Shown here: positions 51,237-59,017 of the stretch, piece by piece
Layout of the letters: each line of letters starts with the position of its first letter
Position numbering within the stretch: position 1 is the stretch's first letter
Assembly (NCBI GenBank): GCA_937893675.1
Contig: CALBGI010000035.1
Span: 61,910 to 125,909 of the forward strand
Direction: 5' to 3'
Origin: an uncultured Blautia sp.
GTDB lineage: Bacteria; Bacillota; Clostridia; Lachnospirales; Lachnospiraceae
DNA length: 64,000 nucleotides
The notes under the pieces: model-generated
Told to the model about the DNA's origin: nothing
What the model saw: only the letters and a program-made list of their open reading frames with translations
Databases searched by the model: none
Made by a program: the position numbers and the translations under genes

Positions 51237-52294
51237 ATTTTTTTCATATTCGGCATTATGACTGCTGTCTGCCGAGGAAGAATAATTTTTACATTTGTGC
51301 CAATATCTAAAGTGCTGTAAATCATAACACCATATTCATTTCCAAACAATAGTTTAATCCTTTGAGATACATTTTTTAACGCAATTCCATTATGTTGCTT
51401 GCTTAATCCTCTTGCTGGAATAGAATATTCTTCATCACATTTTTCTTGGAAAGGTGATTCTATTAAGGAAGCATTTAACTGTTGTAATTCTTTAGTAGAC
51501 ATTCCAATACCATCATCTTTCACACTAATAAACAAAAATTTTTCTGTTTGATCAAAAGAAATTCGAATAGTACCTTTATTTTCTTTTGTTTCTAATCCGT
51601 GAAACACACAATTTTCTACAATTGGTTGCAAAGTGAGCTTAGGCATCTGTAATTTACGTATTTCACTCTCATTATCAATAAATACTATTTCCAATTTCAA
51701 ATCATCGCCAAAACGATAATGCTGTATTTGGAAATAATTACGTATATTCAACAGCTCATCTTCCACAGAAGACAATAAATTTTCTCCCGAAATTGTGTAA
51801 CGAAAAAAAGAAGACAACGCTTCTGCTGCTCCGGCTAAAGAATTCATTCCTCCTATCAACGCATCTGCACGAATGGCTTCCAATGTATTGTAAAGAAAAT
51901 GAGGGTTAATTTGATTTTGCAATGCTAAATATTCTGCTTCTTTATGAGACAAAAGTAGCCTGTCTTCTCGATGAATCATTTCATTTATCTTTTTAATGAG
52001 ACTATTCAATTCTGGAAACCATTTTAATTCATTAGAATGTATTTCCAATTCCAAGGTCTTTCCCTTTTCAAAGTCGATGCACGAGCGATGAACTTTCTCT
52101 AATACAGGTTTTATGAACGCTATCCCAATAATAAGAGTTATACTGCATACAATACATTGAAAAAGCAAATATATTGTTAACATCCCTTGGTGCCTTAACA
52201 CTATATCTTCTATTACAAATCCCAGAGATATCATATCTATCATCATAAGGATAATTAATATCCCCTTTCCGAATTTAAAAAAAGAAATTTTCAT
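51233..52294 (-). CDS. YesM/LytS-type sensor histidine kinase without sensor domain
   Basis: A 353-residue kinase with two membrane helices (about 8-30 and 40-62) separated by roughly ten residues, then a short linker and a His_kinase domain (EYLALQNQINPHFLYNTLEAIRADAL), and an HATPase domain with N-box PIVENCVFHGLE and G-box ISVKDDGIGMS. YesM-type kinases normally have a large extracytoplasmic dCache-like domain; here there is none. Signal input must come from the membrane or a partner, for which the co-translated dead ABC protein is the obvious candidate. Confidence 0.88.
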   Translation of the reverse strand: MKISFFKFGKGILIILMMIDMISLGFVIEDIVLRHQGMLTIYLLFQCIVCSITLIIGIAFIKPVLEKVHRSCIDFEKGKTLELEIHSNELKWFPELNSLIKKINEMIHREDRLLLSHKEAEYLALQNQINPHFLYNTLEAIRADALIGGMNSLAGAAEALSSFFRYTISGENLLSSVEDELLNIRNYFQIQHYRFGDDLKLEIVFIDNESEIRKLQMPKLTLQPIVENCVFHGLETKENKGTIRISFDQTEKFLFISVKDDGIGMSTKELQQLNASLIESPFQEKCDEEYSIPARGLSKQHNGIALKNVSQRIKLLFGNEYGVMIYSTLDIGTNVKIILPRQTAVIMPNMKKI

Positions 52295-52300
52295 ATACTA

Positions 52301-53920
52301 TTACCCATTCCCAAATAATTTTCGATATTCACTCGGTGTAAGTCCTGTAATTTTCTTAAAACGTTTAATAAAATATTTCACATCAAGAAACCCCACCTCT
52401 TCTGCCACATCAGCGATATTCCACTCTCCGCCTATAAGAAGCTGCTTCGCTTTTTGAATACGTATATGTGTTAAATATTCCACTAAAGATTTACCTACTT
52501 GTCTTTTAAACATACTAGATAAATAGGACTGTGTAAAACCAACATATTCTGCAACGTCTTGTAGCTTAATTTGTTCCTTATAATGTTCGTCAATATAAAG
52601 TTGAGCCATGCGAATCGGACGAGTACTCTGCTCTCCTTTTTCTTCAAAAAGCGAAGAAATAGTTGCTCGAAACAAATTGTCCAAATACGTAAACATCGCC
52701 GTCACATTGTAAAAATATTTTCCTTGTGCAATTAATTGTTCTTCTGAATATTGATCAAACTCATTAATTCCTAATACACTTACTGATGTAAAAAATAGTT
52801 TGATTAATTTTTCATAAATTTCATTTACAAGGGTTCCATGAAGTTGACGTGTTGATAAATTTAATGTAGACATCAATTCCAATATACATTTTGATATTGC
52901 AGTAGAATTCAAATCAACAATTGCCTTTTTTAATTCTTTTTTTAAACTATCTGTCAAAAAATCTTCCACGCAATATATACTATTTGGAACATCTCCAAGA
53001 CAAATAATCTGATTTTTCCCTACAACTATTTTTTGATCAATTGCCTGTTCACATTCTTTCACACACTTTTTGATATTATTAAATTTATAGTAAGGGCTAC
53101 TGACCCCTATCGTAAATATGCCTTTAAACAGTTCAAGAATTTGTATCAAAATAAATTTTATCATTTGTAAATGTGACTCAAATGTGGAAAAACTATTTTC
53201 CGCCCCATTAAATAAGACAAAATATCCTTGCTCTGTTCGCGTAAAAACCAATTCCATTTCTTCCTTTTTAAATTCTTCTTCCAAAACTTCCTTTATTTTA
53301 TTATAGAAATAATCTTCTGATGAAAAATTTTCATAATCAGTTTCCAAAATTATCTCTATCTGAATTAAGCGCCAGTAATCACCTGTAAAATTCATATAGA
53401 ATTCTTCAGTTAACTGTTCATTTTCTGTAAATGATAAACTGTTTTGATTGTTAGATATCATTGAAAATAAAATATTCTCTTTAATTGTCTTCATAGATTT
53501 CACATGAACGCTCTGATTATTGTAAGAAATTCCAGAAAAGGCTGAATTTCGCACCAATTCTTTAACCTTGTTCAGTGCCGCCTGCAATTCATCCACTCGT
53601 ATTGGTTTTAAAAGATAATCTACTACCCCATATCTCAACGCTTGATGAGCATATTGAAACTGACTATATCCAGTAATAATAATCACTTTTATAGTTGGTA
53701 TCTGTTTGTAAAGCCCTTGTATAACTTCTAAACCGCTAAGTCCTGGCATACGAATATCTATAATCAATAAATCCGGTCGAATAGACACGCACATTTTAGT
53801 AACTTCATGACCATTACTTGCAAAACCTTCAATCGAAAACCCTTCTTTTTTCCAATCAAGTAGCGATTCCAACAAACGGCAGATATGTGGCTCGTCGTCT
53901 GCAATAATTACTTTTAGCAT
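52301..53920 (-). CDS. YesN-type response regulator (receiver plus AraC domain)
   Basis: A 539-residue regulator: receiver domain (IIADDEPHICRLL; phospho-Asp in DLLIIDIRMPG; Lys in YLLKPIRVDE), a 270-residue central region, and a C-terminal AraC domain (LQDVAEYVGFTQSYLSSMFKRQVGKSLVEYL ... WNIADVAEEVGFLDVKYFIKRFKKITGLTPSEYRKLF). It pairs with the kinase six bases downstream and probably activates the glycyl-radical/transporter operon. The start at the ATG follows TTTTGAGGTATATT. It lies just after a strong hairpin. Confidence 0.9.
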   Translation of the reverse strand: MLKVIIADDEPHICRLLESLLDWKKEGFSIEGFASNGHEVTKMCVSIRPDLLIIDIRMPGLSGLEVIQGLYKQIPTIKVIIITGYSQFQYAHQALRYGVVDYLLKPIRVDELQAALNKVKELVRNSAFSGISYNNQSVHVKSMKTIKENILFSMISNNQNSLSFTENEQLTEEFYMNFTGDYWRLIQIEIILETDYENFSSEDYFYNKIKEVLEEEFKKEEMELVFTRTEQGYFVLFNGAENSFSTFESHLQMIKFILIQILELFKGIFTIGVSSPYYKFNNIKKCVKECEQAIDQKIVVGKNQIICLGDVPNSIYCVEDFLTDSLKKELKKAIVDLNSTAISKCILELMSTLNLSTRQLHGTLVNEIYEKLIKLFFTSVSVLGINEFDQYSEEQLIAQGKYFYNVTAMFTYLDNLFRATISSLFEEKGEQSTRPIRMAQLYIDEHYKEQIKLQDVAEYVGFTQSYLSSMFKRQVGKSLVEYLTHIRIQKAKQLLIGGEWNIADVAEEVGFLDVKYFIKRFKKITGLTPSEYRKLFGNG

Positions 53921-53946
53921 AATATACCTCAAAATTTCTCAAATAT

Positions 53947-54002
53947 AATAAAAAACATCAGCTGAACATCTGAAATTTAAAATGTTTCAGATGTTCAGCT
54001 TA
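53947..54002 (-). terminator. Terminator between the activase gene and the two-component genes
   Basis: AGCTGAACATCTGAAA (53960-53975) and TTTCAGATGTTCAGCT (53985-54000) form a perfect 16-bp stem; on the minus strand GATGTTTTTTATT follows. The two-component genes start only 27 bases later, so read-through or a nested promoter must drive them. Confidence 0.88.
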
Positions 54003-54021
54003 AACATTTCTTACAATTCTC

Positions 54022-54993
54022 TTAAAATTGATATACGGGTATATCATATTTTATTAGAATATGATTTAACATCTGCATATGCGCATCCTCTGGTGTTTTT
54101 GTATTTTCCAACAAATATGAACGTCCTAAGCTATAATATTTCCCTCTTCCAAGTTTATGATACGGCAAAAGTTCCATTCCTGTAACATGCTTTAATTCTT
54201 CTGCAACAAATTTTGCAATAGCCTCGATTTCTTCCGGTTTTTCATTAAAACCTGGAATTATTGGTATCCTAAAAAATAAACGGTTCCCATAAATTCCTGC
54301 AAGGTTATCTACTAATTTCACATTCTCCAATATTTTTTCATTTCGTTGTCCAGTCCAGGCTTTATGTTTCTCTGAATTTATATGCTTAATATCCATAAAA
54401 ATGGTATTTAAATATGGTGCTATACATTCGTAATCTTCTTTATCCGCAAAGCCGCATGTTTCAATCGCAGTGTCAATCCAACGTTCCGTCAGAGTGCGAA
54501 GCAATGCATAAGTAAACTCAGGCTGCGCCAGCGGTTCTCCACCCGAAAGTGTTACCCCGCCACCACTACCTTCATAAAATGGTACATCACGCTTTACAAT
54601 ATCATATACTTCTTGTACCGTTTTAATTTCTCCTGTTACCTTTCGACATCCAACATAACATTTCTTTGTACATGCAAATGCGTTTTCCTTTTGATAACAT
54701 TTCATACAAATACTACGCTCTGAACTTAAATCTTCCGCAATTGCTCCATAAGGACATTCTTGCATACAATTCATACAAGCAATACATTTATCCGGAAAAA
54801 ATGTCATTTCAGAATAAAACTGCTGTGTTTCCGGATTACTACACCATTTACATCTCAAATGGCATCCTTTCGTAAATACCGTTGTACGTACACCATTTCC
54901 ATCATTAATTGCATATCTCTCAATATTAGCCACATTTCCCGTCACTTCAGACAAACATTGGATATCAGCATGAATTAAATTTTCTGAAATCAT
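54022..54993 (-). CDS. Glycyl-radical enzyme activating protein (radical SAM)
   Basis: A 323-residue activase. The radical-SAM motif is TKGCHLRCKWCSNPETQ (CxxxCxxC), and a two-cluster ferredoxin-like insert follows (CIACMNCMQECPYGA; CMKCYQKENAFACTKKCYVGC), as in activases of dehydratase-type glycyl-radical enzymes. GGGVTLSGGEPLAQPEF and the later strands are typical. It should abstract hydrogen from the glycine of the small radical protein at 58743. It is the last gene before the terminator, 19 bases after the permease. GGAGAGAAGAAAAG precedes the ATG. Confidence 0.92.
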   Translation of the reverse strand: MISENLIHADIQCLSEVTGNVANIERYAINDGNGVRTTVFTKGCHLRCKWCSNPETQQFYSEMTFFPDKCIACMNCMQECPYGAIAEDLSSERSICMKCYQKENAFACTKKCYVGCRKVTGEIKTVQEVYDIVKRDVPFYEGSGGGVTLSGGEPLAQPEFTYALLRTLTERWIDTAIETCGFADKEDYECIAPYLNTIFMDIKHINSEKHKAWTGQRNEKILENVKLVDNLAGIYGNRLFFRIPIIPGFNEKPEEIEAIAKFVAEELKHVTGMELLPYHKLGRGKYYSLGRSYLLENTKTPEDAHMQMLNHILIKYDIPVYQF

Positions 54994-55012
54994 CTTTTCT
55001 TCTCTCCAGCCT

Positions 55013-55960
55013 TTATTTTTTCTTGTATAACAATACTGCTAGAATGATCACAACACCTTTTACAATCATCTGCGGATAAGATGCAATTCCTACAAGGTTC
55101 ATGATATTATACAAAATGCCCATCAGCATTGCCCCAATGATTGTCTTTGTAATACTTCCAGAACCTCCCGTCATTGATGCTCCACCAATGACGACTGACG
55201 CAATCGCGTCCATTTCATATCCATCCCCCACTGTTGCTGTTCCCATACCAAGGCGTCCACACAATAATACACCACTAATTGCAAAACAAAGTCCACCGAG
55301 CATATAGCTCAATACCAAATAACCTCTTACGTTAATTCCTGCCAATCTAGCCGTCTCCGTATTTCCACCAATTGCATAAAGGCCACGACCAAAACGTGTT
55401 CTATTTAGTATAAACAAAAATACTAAAAACACCACAATCATTACAAGAACTGGATTTGGAATTCCTGCTGTTGTTCCTTTTACCCAATTCGGCAAAAATG
55501 TACCATCAATACGACGGTTTTGTCCCGTCTGATAAATATAAGCCGCCCCCTTTAAAACCGTTGTCATTGCTAAAGTCGCAATAAATGGTGCGATATCAAG
55601 AAAGGCAACCATAATACCCGAACATGCACCAAGTCCAAGTGCAAGTGATAATACTATAAATATTGATGCAATGCCATATCCTCCTTGAATCAACCCCGCA
55701 GTTAAGCAAACAGTAACACATACGAACGCACCTGTTGACAAGTCAATACCACCTGTAATAATTATTATTAACATTCCAATTGCATTTATCGCATATATAG
55801 AATTTTGAATCAAAACAGATAACAGGTTATTCTTGGTAAAAAACGCAGGCGATACAAAACAGCTCACCAAAAATAATACAATAAAAGCAATAACGACAAA
55901 ATTTGATAGAATAAAATCTAACATTTTGTTATAATTCATTTTTCCTGTAATTTTTTTCAT
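55013..55960 (-). CDS. RbsC-like sugar ABC transporter permease
   Basis: A 315-residue polytopic protein with about nine helices and the family segments GGIDLSTGAFVCVTV, TLAMTTVLKGAAYIYQTG and AIASVVIGGASMTGGSGSI. It forms the channel with the RbsA-like ATPase 14 bases upstream. AGGAGGAATAGGAAGA precedes the start. Confidence 0.9.
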   Translation of the reverse strand: MKKITGKMNYNKMLDFILSNFVVIAFIVLFLVSCFVSPAFFTKNNLLSVLIQNSIYAINAIGMLIIIITGGIDLSTGAFVCVTVCLTAGLIQGGYGIASIFIVLSLALGLGACSGIMVAFLDIAPFIATLAMTTVLKGAAYIYQTGQNRRIDGTFLPNWVKGTTAGIPNPVLVMIVVFLVFLFILNRTRFGRGLYAIGGNTETARLAGINVRGYLVLSYMLGGLCFAISGVLLCGRLGMGTATVGDGYEMDAIASVVIGGASMTGGSGSITKTIIGAMLMGILYNIMNLVGIASYPQMIVKGVVIILAVLLYKKK

Positions 55961-55974
55961 TCTTCCTATTCCTC

Positions 55975-57492
55975 CTATGCAATACCTGCTGCATAACGCA
56001 TAATTGCATCTTCATTTAACTCTTCCTTTTGTAGTTCTCCTTGTAATTTACCTTCATACATTACATATACACGGTCACTCATGCCAATCACTTCTGGAAG
56101 ATCTGACGAAATCATAATAATACAAACTCCTTGTGCTGCAAGTTCCTTCATAATAGTATAAATTTCATAGCGCGCACCAACATCAACGCCACGTGTAGGT
56201 TCATCCAAAATCAAAATAACTGGATTTATTGCCAACCATTTTGCCAGTACTACCTTCTGCTGATTCCCCCCACTCAAACTACTCACCTTGTTTTCAATAC
56301 TTTCCGCCTTAACTCGTAATTTTTCAGAAAAACCAGAAACCAGAGCCTTTTCTATCTTAGGCGAAAGAATTCCTGCTTTCAAAACTCTAGGAAGGCTTGC
56401 AAGCGAAGAATTAAAGCGGATTGTCTGGTTCAAAATCAGACCTGTATTCTTACGATCTTCTGTCACGTATCCAATTCCTGCTCTAATGGCTGCTGCTGGA
56501 GTATTGAATGTCACTTCTTTTCCTCTTACTTTGACTTTTCCATGTCCTTTTACTTTGTATGCCCCAACAACCGCCGACATCAACTCTGTACGTCCTGCTC
56601 CCAATAATCCAGAAATTCCTACAATTTCTCCTGCATGAAACTTCATTGAAACATGATCTACAATATTAATCGGATATTCTGGATGCAGCACCGAATAGTC
56701 CAAGATTTCTAATGCTATATCTCCTACCTTCGTCTTTGTAGACGGATACATATTTTCAAGCTTTCTTCCAATCATTGCCGCAACAAGCTCATCTACTGTT
56801 ATCTTTTTTACATCAAATGTATCAATCATTTGCCCATCCCGCATGACGGACACTCTATCTGCAATCCGAAAAACTTCGTCCAACCGATGTGTAATATAAA
56901 TTATAGAAATCCCGGTTTTCTTTAATTTTTCTATCATATCCATCAAAAAATCAATTTCTCTTCCAGTAAGAGGAGCTGTTGGTTCATCTAAAACCAAAAC
57001 ATTTCCACCTAGATAAATAGCTTTTGCAATTTCAACAAGCTGTTGTTGTCCTACACTTAAATACTTAATTTTAGTTTTTACGTTTAAATCCAAAGAAAAA
57101 CTTTTTAAAATTTCTTCTGCCTTTTCATAAATTGTTTTCCAATCAATACCAGTTGGTGCTATGGGATGATTTCCAAGAAAAATATTTTCCGCAATACTCA
57201 AATCTGGTATTAATTCCAGTTCCTGATGTACAATTGTAATTTTCTGTTTCCTTGCATCCATTGGGGAGCCAATATGCGCTTTTTCTCCATTTAAATAAAT
57301 TTCACCCTCATAAGAATGTGATGAAAATCTTCCAGTCAGGACGTTCATTAATGTAGATTTTCCAGCACCATTTTCTCCGCAGAGTGCATGTATTTCTCCT
57401 GGCGTCACAGTAAAATCTACTCCCTTAACTGCAATTAAACCACCAAATTTCTTCACAATCCCTTTCATTTCAACTGTATATTCATTAGCCAT
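55975..57492 (-). CDS. RbsA-like sugar ABC transporter ATPase (two cassettes)
   Basis: A 505-residue tandem ATPase with intact first-cassette motifs: Walker A ALCGENGAGKSTLM, signature YLSVGQQQLVEIAKAI, Walker B VLVLDEPTAPLT. The second cassette has SGLLGAGRTELM, the signature SLSGGNQQKVVLAKWL and Walker B LILDEPTRGVDVG, as usual for the family. It powers import by the adjacent permease. The start at MANEYTVEM was preferred over an ATG nine bases earlier because AGGCGGTGTATGCG gives better spacing. Confidence 0.92.
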   Translation of the reverse strand: MANEYTVEMKGIVKKFGGLIAVKGVDFTVTPGEIHALCGENGAGKSTLMNVLTGRFSSHSYEGEIYLNGEKAHIGSPMDARKQKITIVHQELELIPDLSIAENIFLGNHPIAPTGIDWKTIYEKAEEILKSFSLDLNVKTKIKYLSVGQQQLVEIAKAIYLGGNVLVLDEPTAPLTGREIDFLMDMIEKLKKTGISIIYITHRLDEVFRIADRVSVMRDGQMIDTFDVKKITVDELVAAMIGRKLENMYPSTKTKVGDIALEILDYSVLHPEYPINIVDHVSMKFHAGEIVGISGLLGAGRTELMSAVVGAYKVKGHGKVKVRGKEVTFNTPAAAIRAGIGYVTEDRKNTGLILNQTIRFNSSLASLPRVLKAGILSPKIEKALVSGFSEKLRVKAESIENKVSSLSGGNQQKVVLAKWLAINPVILILDEPTRGVDVGARYEIYTIMKELAAQGVCIIMISSDLPEVIGMSDRVYVMYEGKLQGELQKEELNEDAIMRYAAGIA

Positions 57493-57517
57493 CGCATACA
57501 CCGCCTAATCATTTTTT

Positions 57518-57552
57518 GAAATGAATGCCGGGAATTTCCCGGCATTCATTTC
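57518..57552 (-). other. Intercistronic hairpin between binding-protein and ATPase genes
   Basis: GAAATGAATGCCGGGAA and TTCCCGGCATTCATTTC form a perfect 17-bp stem. On the transcribed strand no T-run follows, so it more likely protects the upstream mRNA, raising binding-protein output, than terminates fully. Confidence 0.65.
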
Positions 57553-57564
57553 TCTTTTTCAATT

Positions 57565-58707
57565 TCAATAAGTAGAGTTTGGATCCAAATAATCATCTAC
57601 ATTTTCTGTTGTAACAAGATCATTCATAACATAGTATGTAGATGGTGTATTTACGCCGCTTGCCTGCAAAGCAGCCATATAAACAGCCCATTTTCCCATT
57701 TGTCTTGGGTCATTAAATGCGTCAGCAACGATTCCTTTATCCCCATCTTTAATCCACTGCAGAACTGACTTTCTTCCATCAATAGAACAAATCAAAACAT
57801 CACCAAGCTTATCTATCTGTTCTAATGCCGCTTCAGCTCCCTGCGCACCACCATCACATGCTGCGAAAATAATATCCAAGTCTGGATTTGCCTGCATAAC
57901 ATCAAGGGTAGCGTTCATTGCCGGCTCAGGTAACCACTGATAATACTGATATGCCACAATATTTAAATTGTTTTTCCCGTATTTATCAAGCATGTAATCT
58001 GTCCATCCCATCACCTGCCCCCATCTACGATAATCTGATTCCGCTTCCTGAGGAGCCGAAGAAAGGACAAGTGCAGTTACTTCATCCTGCCAACCATTTT
58101 TTTCATCATAATAACGAGCGAGTTCAAATCCTGTCTTATACCCAGAATTTTCTACATCTGCGGATACAAATGTATATTTTCCATTAAATTCTACCGCCTG
58201 ATTTACAACTGTCAGTGGAATATCTGCTGCAATAACAGAATCTAATCCAACATTTGTAGAATTATATGGATTTACGATAATAGAATCCACTCCGAGATTA
58301 ATTAGCGTTTCAACATCCGCAATTTGCTGATTCATATCATCATTCGCATCATAAACTGTTAATTCAACGCCAAGGTATTCTGCTTCTGCTTCTGCGAAGC
58401 TTACCAACTGTTCATACCATTCTGAACCTGCAATACGATGCTGTGAAAAACCAATGTTCAAACCTTCAAACTGTCCCTTTGAACCAATCAGTTGTGTTGC
58501 AAGTGCAGCAGCCTGCTCTGGTGTTTGTGAAAACGTCCCATTCACGATATCCGCTCCTTTCGGATCTACCGCATTTGCATAGTCAATCCCCAATGCTGCC
58601 GCTGCAGAAGGTGTTTCTTCCGCTTGTACACCAACTGCCATAAAGTTTACTATGGTTGTTGCTGCAATGATTCCCACCATGCTTCTCTTCATTTTTTTGT
58701 TTTTCAT
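57565..58707 (-). CDS. RbsB-like substrate-binding protein
   Basis: A 380-residue periplasmic-binding-type protein with a signal peptide (MKRSMVGIIAATTIVNFMAVG, cleavage near VQAEE) and the Peripla_BP_4 fold (NIGFSQHRIAGSEWYEQLVSF, VSADVENSGYKTGFELA, ICSIDGRKSVLQWI). Unusually for a Gram-positive binding protein there is no lipobox Cys, so anchoring is not evident. It precedes the RbsA/C genes and follows the radical-domain gene. The ligand, presumably a sugar or polyol, is the likely precursor of the enzyme's substrate. Confidence 0.9.
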   Translation of the reverse strand: MKNKKMKRSMVGIIAATTIVNFMAVGVQAEETPSAAAALGIDYANAVDPKGADIVNGTFSQTPEQAAALATQLIGSKGQFEGLNIGFSQHRIAGSEWYEQLVSFAEAEAEYLGVELTVYDANDDMNQQIADVETLINLGVDSIIVNPYNSTNVGLDSVIAADIPLTVVNQAVEFNGKYTFVSADVENSGYKTGFELARYYDEKNGWQDEVTALVLSSAPQEAESDYRRWGQVMGWTDYMLDKYGKNNLNIVAYQYYQWLPEPAMNATLDVMQANPDLDIIFAACDGGAQGAEAALEQIDKLGDVLICSIDGRKSVLQWIKDGDKGIVADAFNDPRQMGKWAVYMAALQASGVNTPSTYYVMNDLVTTENVDDYLDPNSTY

Positions 58708-58742
58708 ACCGTTTCTTCTCCTTTATTTTATTAAGTTCTTCA

Positions 58743-58997
58743 TTAAAGCTTTTCTTCGGTTCTAGCAATAATATCTTCCTGCACATCTTTTGAAAGTTGT
58801 GTGAAATATGCACTATATCCAGCCACACGAACCAAAAGATTCTCATATTTTTCTGGGTGGAGCTGTGCATCAAGAAGTGTCTTTTTACTTACCACATTAA
58901 ACTGCATTTGATTTCCTCCCATTGCAAAATACTGATCAATCAAACTCACAAATCTCTTTAATCCATCATTTCTACGAATTTGTACTGTTTGTTCCAT
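58743..58997 (-). CDS. Stand-alone glycyl-radical domain protein (small subunit)
   Basis: An 84-residue protein that is nothing but the C-terminal domain of a glycyl-radical enzyme: helix DGLKRFVSLIDQYFAMGG, then MQFNVVSKKTLLDAQLHPEKY and the radical loop LLVRVAGYSAYF with Gly60 as the expected radical site, ending DVQEDIIARTEEKL. It has its own perfect ribosome site (AAGGAGGATTCGAA), 20 bases after the stop of the second large subunit, so it is a separate gene and not the result of one frameshift. GrcA/YfiD is the known precedent for a free domain, but there it only rescues damaged pyruvate formate-lyase. Here neither large subunit has its own domain. Confidence 0.92.
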   Translation of the reverse strand: MEQTVQIRRNDGLKRFVSLIDQYFAMGGNQMQFNVVSKKTLLDAQLHPEKYENLLVRVAGYSAYFTQLSKDVQEDIIARTEEKL

Positions 58998-59017
58998 TTC
59001 GAATCCTCCTTCTTTCT

